Source: an uncultured Flavobacteriales bacterium (GTDB taxonomy: Bacteria > Bacteroidota > Bacteroidia > Palsa-965). From it: a DNA stretch of 8,078 nt. Below the pieces are notes generated by a model, which saw nothing but the letters and a program-made list of their open reading frames with translations, had not been told where the DNA came from and made no database searches. A program made the translations under genes and the position numbers. Of the stretch, positions 5,116-8,078 are shown one piece after another. The stretch is taken from positions 1 through 8,078 of the forward strand of contig CAMLEF010000210.1 in the NCBI GenBank assembly GCA_946478675.1. The letters are read 5' to 3'. The first letter of the stretch is position 1. The number at the start of each line of letters is the position of its first letter.

Positions 5116-6699
5116 ATGAAGAAGTTTGTTTATGCATTTTTTGTTGTCGCCGGAATATTCGCCGCTTCTTTTCTCCCGGCCCAAACCGACAACCAGCAGC
5201 CGGTCAATCCCAACGGCTATAATAAATTCTATTACGAGAACGGGAAGATCTCCAGCGAAGGGCCGATGCGTGACGGGAAGCCCGACGGTTACTGGAAAAC
5301 GTATTACCAGAACGGCAAGGTAAAATCAGAAGGCAACCGCAAGAATTTTCAGCTCGACAGCACGTGGAAATTCTACAGCGAGCAGGGAAAACTCACGTTT
5401 GAATACACGTACAAAGACGGCAAAAAAACCGGCCCGCTGCGCACGTACAATTCCGCAGGACATCTCACCGTGGAAGAAACGTACGTCAGCAATATGAAGC
5501 AGGGCCCGGCGAAAGAATTTTACGAAAGCGGAAAGCTGCAGAAGATCACACCGTTCATCGAAGGAAGAGAAGAAGGAACCGGCTACGAATACGATACGGC
5601 AGGAACGATCATCACCATCACGCAATACAAAGCGGGTTTTATTAAAAATACCGAACGCATCAATCGAACCGACATCAACGGGTTGAAGCAGGGCGTATGG
5701 AAAGATTTCTGGCCGAATGGAAAAGTGAAGAATGAAGGCCGTTACGTCAATGGCGTGAAAGACGGTTATTTCAAAGAATACAACGAGTTCGGCAACCTGG
5801 TGAACGTCACGAAATGGTCGATGGGACAGCTTGTGAAAAATCCGCCGGAACTCGCGAAGATCGAAACGAAAACAACGTATTACCCGAATGGAAAAGTGAA
5901 AGTCGTCGGCAACTACAAAGACGGAATTCCCGAAGGCGTTTTCCGCATGTACGACACGACCGGCGTGATCACGGGCGCAGAAGTTTACCAGGAAGGCATT
6001 CTCGTCGGGGAAGGCATTTACGATGCGAAAGGATTGCAGCAGGGCCACTGGAAAGAATATTACGCGGAAACCGGCGAGCTGAAAGGCGAAGGCGATTACA
6101 AAGACGGCGTTCGTGTCGGCGACTGGAAATTCTATTATTCCAACAAGCAGATCGACCAGGTCGGCAAATACGATCAGAAAGGTCGCCCGGTGGGAACGTG
6201 GAAATGGTACTACGAAAGCGGCCAGCTGCTGCGCGAAGAAGTGTACAGCGAAGGATTACGCAACGGTGTGATGACCGAATACGACGAGAGCGGCAACATC
6301 ATCACGCAGGGCGAATACATCGACGGGCAGAAAGAAGGACATTGGTTTTTCCAGATGGACGATTACCGCGAAGAAGGCGATTACGTGGCAGGCGAACGCA
6401 ACGGCGTCTGGAAACACACGTACACGCCCAGCGGGAAACAGCGTTTCGAAGGAAGCTTCGTCAATGGCGTTCCTGATGGAAAACAAACCTGGTGGCACGA
6501 GAACGGCAGGATCTGGCAGGAAGGCCGCTATGTGTACGGACGAAAAGAAGGCGACTGGAAATATTTCGATGAAGACGGCATCATCACGCTTACGATCACC
6601 TACAAAGACGACGTCGAGATCAAGTTCGACGGTGCGCGTGTGAAGCTGGAAGAAATCAACGATAACGATAATCCCCAACCGGCTCCCGGAAACAACTGA
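5116..6699 (+). CDS. Exported MORN_2-repeat protein (YwqK-like), about 17 repeats
   Basis: A 527-residue protein made almost entirely of MORN_2-type repeats of about 22-25 residues. Each has the pattern Y-(E/P)-NGK-(hydrophobic)-x-x-EG-x-Y-x-(D/N)G-x-x-(D/E)G-x-W-K-x-Y. Clear examples start near residues 40, 64, 135, 199, 256, 317, 366, 390, 437 and 460; I count about 17 in all, ending near residue 505. The tail is acidic, then ends NPQPAPGNN. Residues 1-22 form a signal peptide ending LPAQ, typical of Bacteroidota, so it should be periplasmic or envelope-facing. The ATG at 5116 is preferred over one 27 nt upstream because it starts the signal peptide directly (MKKFVYAFF). The family is known as antitoxin-annotated YwqK or MORN variants, but no toxin gene is next to it and its function is unknown; a surface-binding or scaffold role is only a guess. 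A PAS sensor gene follows 8 nt after the stop, so co-transcription is likely. Confidence 0.9.
   Translation: MKKFVYAFFVVAGIFAASFLPAQTDNQQPVNPNGYNKFYYENGKISSEGPMRDGKPDGYWKTYYQNGKVKSEGNRKNFQLDSTWKFYSEQGKLTFEYTYKDGKKTGPLRTYNSAGHLTVEETYVSNMKQGPAKEFYESGKLQKITPFIEGREEGTGYEYDTAGTIITITQYKAGFIKNTERINRTDINGLKQGVWKDFWPNGKVKNEGRYVNGVKDGYFKEYNEFGNLVNVTKWSMGQLVKNPPELAKIETKTTYYPNGKVKVVGNYKDGIPEGVFRMYDTTGVITGAEVYQEGILVGEGIYDAKGLQQGHWKEYYAETGELKGEGDYKDGVRVGDWKFYYSNKQIDQVGKYDQKGRPVGTWKWYYESGQLLREEVYSEGLRNGVMTEYDESGNIITQGEYIDGQKEGHWFFQMDDYREEGDYVAGERNGVWKHTYTPSGKQRFEGSFVNGVPDGKQTWWHENGRIWQEGRYVYGRKEGDWKYFDEDGIITLTITYKDDVEIKFDGARVKLEEINDNDNPQPAPGNN
5713..5900 (+). repeat. 17-bp exact repeat inside the MORN gene
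   Basis: CCGAATGGAAAAGTGAA occurs at 5713-5729 and 5884-5900, 171 bp (57 codons) apart, each encoding PNGKVK in a MORN repeat. Most other repeat units have diverged at the DNA level, so this pair may reflect a more recent duplication or conversion, or simply the constraint of the motif. Confidence 0.7.
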
Positions 6700-6707
6700 T
6701 CCCGCCT

Positions 6708-8078
6708 GTGGAAACCAATTTGACCGCCTGGACGAAAGAAGCGCTCATCGAAGAAGTCGTCCGGCTTCGCGAACGCCTGGCGCGTATTGATAAAGCCGAC
6801 GTTTCGTTCCGTCCCAAAATTGAAGTGGCCGTTGATGACGATCTCATCGCTTCCGATCATAACCTGGCGCGCACCATTCTCAACCGCATCGACGATTTCA
6901 TTTATTACGTCGAGATCGGCGATGATAATTCCCGCATCGTTCGTTACATCGGGCCGCAGCTGAAAGAAATTCTCGGCATCACCGAAGAACAGTACGTGCA
7001 GAACGCTACGGCCATCATCGATCATTGCCACCCGGATGATCTGCACGGCGTTTATGAAACCGCGCGTCGTTTGCGCATTGAGAAAAAGCCGGTTTCATTC
7101 GTCTATCGTTTTTTACACAACAAGAAAAACGAATACGTCTGGCTCGAAGAAACGGTATATCCGCAGATCGATGACGACGGACGTTTTGCCGCCAACCTCG
7201 GCATCATCCGCAACGTCAGCGAGCGCGTCAATGCAGAGATCGCTTTGCGCGACAGCCGTGGTGCGCTGGAAAGAGTACTGAACACGATCGACCAGGTTGT
7301 TTATCACATCGATTCTTCGCGGCCGAAAGGACAACGCATCAAATTCGTCAGTGATAATCTCGAAAAAATTTTCGGTGTAACGCGGGATGAATTTCTCAGC
7401 GGCACCACTTCGTTCGTCGATGATTGTCATCCCGACGACATCGAAAAGATTCGTCAGACGACGGAAGAATTACGTCGCGACAAGCAGCCGAAAACCTACT
7501 TCTATCGTTTCCTTCATCGCAAGACGAAAGAATACATCTGGATCGAAGAGCACGTGATTCCCGGTTACGATGAAGAAGGCAACCAGTATGAAATTTTCGG
7601 CGTAGCGCGCGATGTTACGACGCGGAAAAAATTCGAGCAGGAGCTCATCGACAGCCGTGAGAGCTACAAGAAGCTCGTGAGCGAAAGCCCGGACGGCATC
7701 ATCATTTCCGACTTCAACCAGACGATCCTTTTCGCGAACAAAGCGTCGATGGATATTTCCGGCATTTACAGCGAAGAAGAACTGGTTGGAAAGCGCCTGC
7801 TGGATTTTCTTTCTCCCGAACAGCAGAAACGTTCGGCGGAACGCATCCAGGCGATCATTGCCGGAAAACAAGTGCCGTTCGAGATCATCGAAATCCAGCA
7901 CAAAGACGGAACGACTATCGAATGCGAATCAAGGCCGAGCATGTACACGTACATGGGACAGCCGGCGATCCTCGTGTTCCTGCGCAACATCAACGCCGAA
8001 CGACAGCTCGAGAAAGAACAGCTGCGCGCGCAACTGGCGGAAGAAGCCAACCGCCAGCTGCAGGCCGAGATCGAAGAA
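6708..8078 (+). CDS. Multi-PAS sensor protein (C-terminus beyond window)
   Basis: An open frame of 457 codons reaching the window end with no stop. The proposed start is GTG at 6708, 8 nt after the MORN-gene stop. The frame is closed by stops at 6663 and 6669, and no in-frame ATG occurs near the beginning; TTG at 6720 is an alternative. A short N-terminal helix (about 8-30) precedes three PAS domains. PAS1 (about 50-175) and PAS2 (about 185-310) are PAS_3-like and share CHPDD, FxYRFLH and EY(V/I)W(L/I)EE motifs. PAS3 (about 315-430) is a PAS_9/S-box-like unit (SPDGIIISDFNQTILFANKA, then HKDGTTIECE). A charged coiled-coil segment rich in E, Q and A runs from about 430 to the edge. There is no transmembrane segment, so it is probably cytoplasmic. 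The missing output domain could be a histidine kinase, more PAS domains or a DNA-binding domain; the window cannot decide. Ligands are unknown. Confidence 0.88.
   Translation, partial: METNLTAWTKEALIEEVVRLRERLARIDKADVSFRPKIEVAVDDDLIASDHNLARTILNRIDDFIYYVEIGDDNSRIVRYIGPQLKEILGITEEQYVQNATAIIDHCHPDDLHGVYETARRLRIEKKPVSFVYRFLHNKKNEYVWLEETVYPQIDDDGRFAANLGIIRNVSERVNAEIALRDSRGALERVLNTIDQVVYHIDSSRPKGQRIKFVSDNLEKIFGVTRDEFLSGTTSFVDDCHPDDIEKIRQTTEELRRDKQPKTYFYRFLHRKTKEYIWIEEHVIPGYDEEGNQYEIFGVARDVTTRKKFEQELIDSRESYKKLVSESPDGIIISDFNQTILFANKASMDISGIYSEEELVGKRLLDFLSPEQQKRSAERIQAIIAGKQVPFEIIEIQHKDGTTIECESRPSMYTYMGQPAILVFLRNINAERQLEKEQLRAQLAEEANRQLQAEIEE

Noticed and set aside
5326..6048. 240-codon minus-strand frame opposite the MORN gene
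   Set aside because: Its regularity comes from being antisense to a repeat-encoding gene; no promoter or domain is visible.
5814..6476. 220-codon plus-strand frame within the MORN gene
   Set aside because: Strongly Arg-rich out-of-frame translation of the repeats; the MORN frame and signal peptide are far better supported.
5116..6699. Toxin-antitoxin system because YwqK/MORN_2 proteins are often called antitoxins
   Set aside because: The protein carries a signal peptide and no small toxin gene is adjacent on either side, so the label has no support here.

Overview
The window looks like ordinary chromosome from a Bacteroidota bacterium, perhaps Chitinophagales/Sphingobacteriia-like, though the lineage is inferred. 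The clues are: TAnnTTTG-type -7 promoter boxes upstream of three genes (TATCTTTG twice, TATATTTG once); no real Shine-Dalgarno sequences; a PA-domain M28 metallopeptidase with a signal peptide; and a secreted MORN_2-repeat protein followed by a multi-PAS sensor. Coding DNA looks near 50-55% G+C. A hand count over 3481-3900 gives about 38% G+C for the large intergenic region. No rRNA, tRNA, CRISPR array or insertion sequence was seen.

Layout: six genes diverge from one 613-bp A+T-rich spacer (3290-3902). To the left, all on the minus strand, are rpiB (ribose 5-phosphate isomerase B, 2855-3289), a secreted M28 peptidase (975-2558), and the start-proximal 325 codons of lutB (L-lactate-oxidation iron-sulfur protein, running off the window at base 1). 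The M28 stop and lutB start share one base, so the two are probably translationally coupled. To the right, all on the plus strand, are nadA (quinolinate synthase, 3903-4889), an exported protein of about 17 MORN_2-type repeats (5116-6699), and a PAS-domain sensor protein (6708 to beyond the window end). The sensor starts at GTG 8 nt after the MORN stop.

Non-coding content: the spacer between M28 and rpiB (2559-2854) holds a 29-bp exact direct repeat at 54-bp spacing, a roughly 30-bp near-perfect long hairpin, and three copies of a 20-bp GGGT-ACGAATTACGAATCA-like motif. The 613-bp divergent spacer holds the rpiB promoter, an exact DnaA-box-type 9-mer with several one-mismatch relatives, and small inverted repeats. 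The nadA-MORN spacer holds an inverted repeat spanning the nadA stop, a 17-bp palindrome and a -7 box.

Functionally, rpiB, nadA and lutB are housekeeping or central metabolism (pentose phosphate, NAD synthesis, lactate oxidation). The part with least-known biology is the apparent MORN-PAS operon, which pairs an envelope-directed repeat protein with a cytoplasmic-looking sensor. I found no clear new defence or mobile system. The best leads are the MORN-PAS pair, the repeat/hairpin element at 2652-2820, and the divergent spacer as a possible replication-origin or regulatory region.
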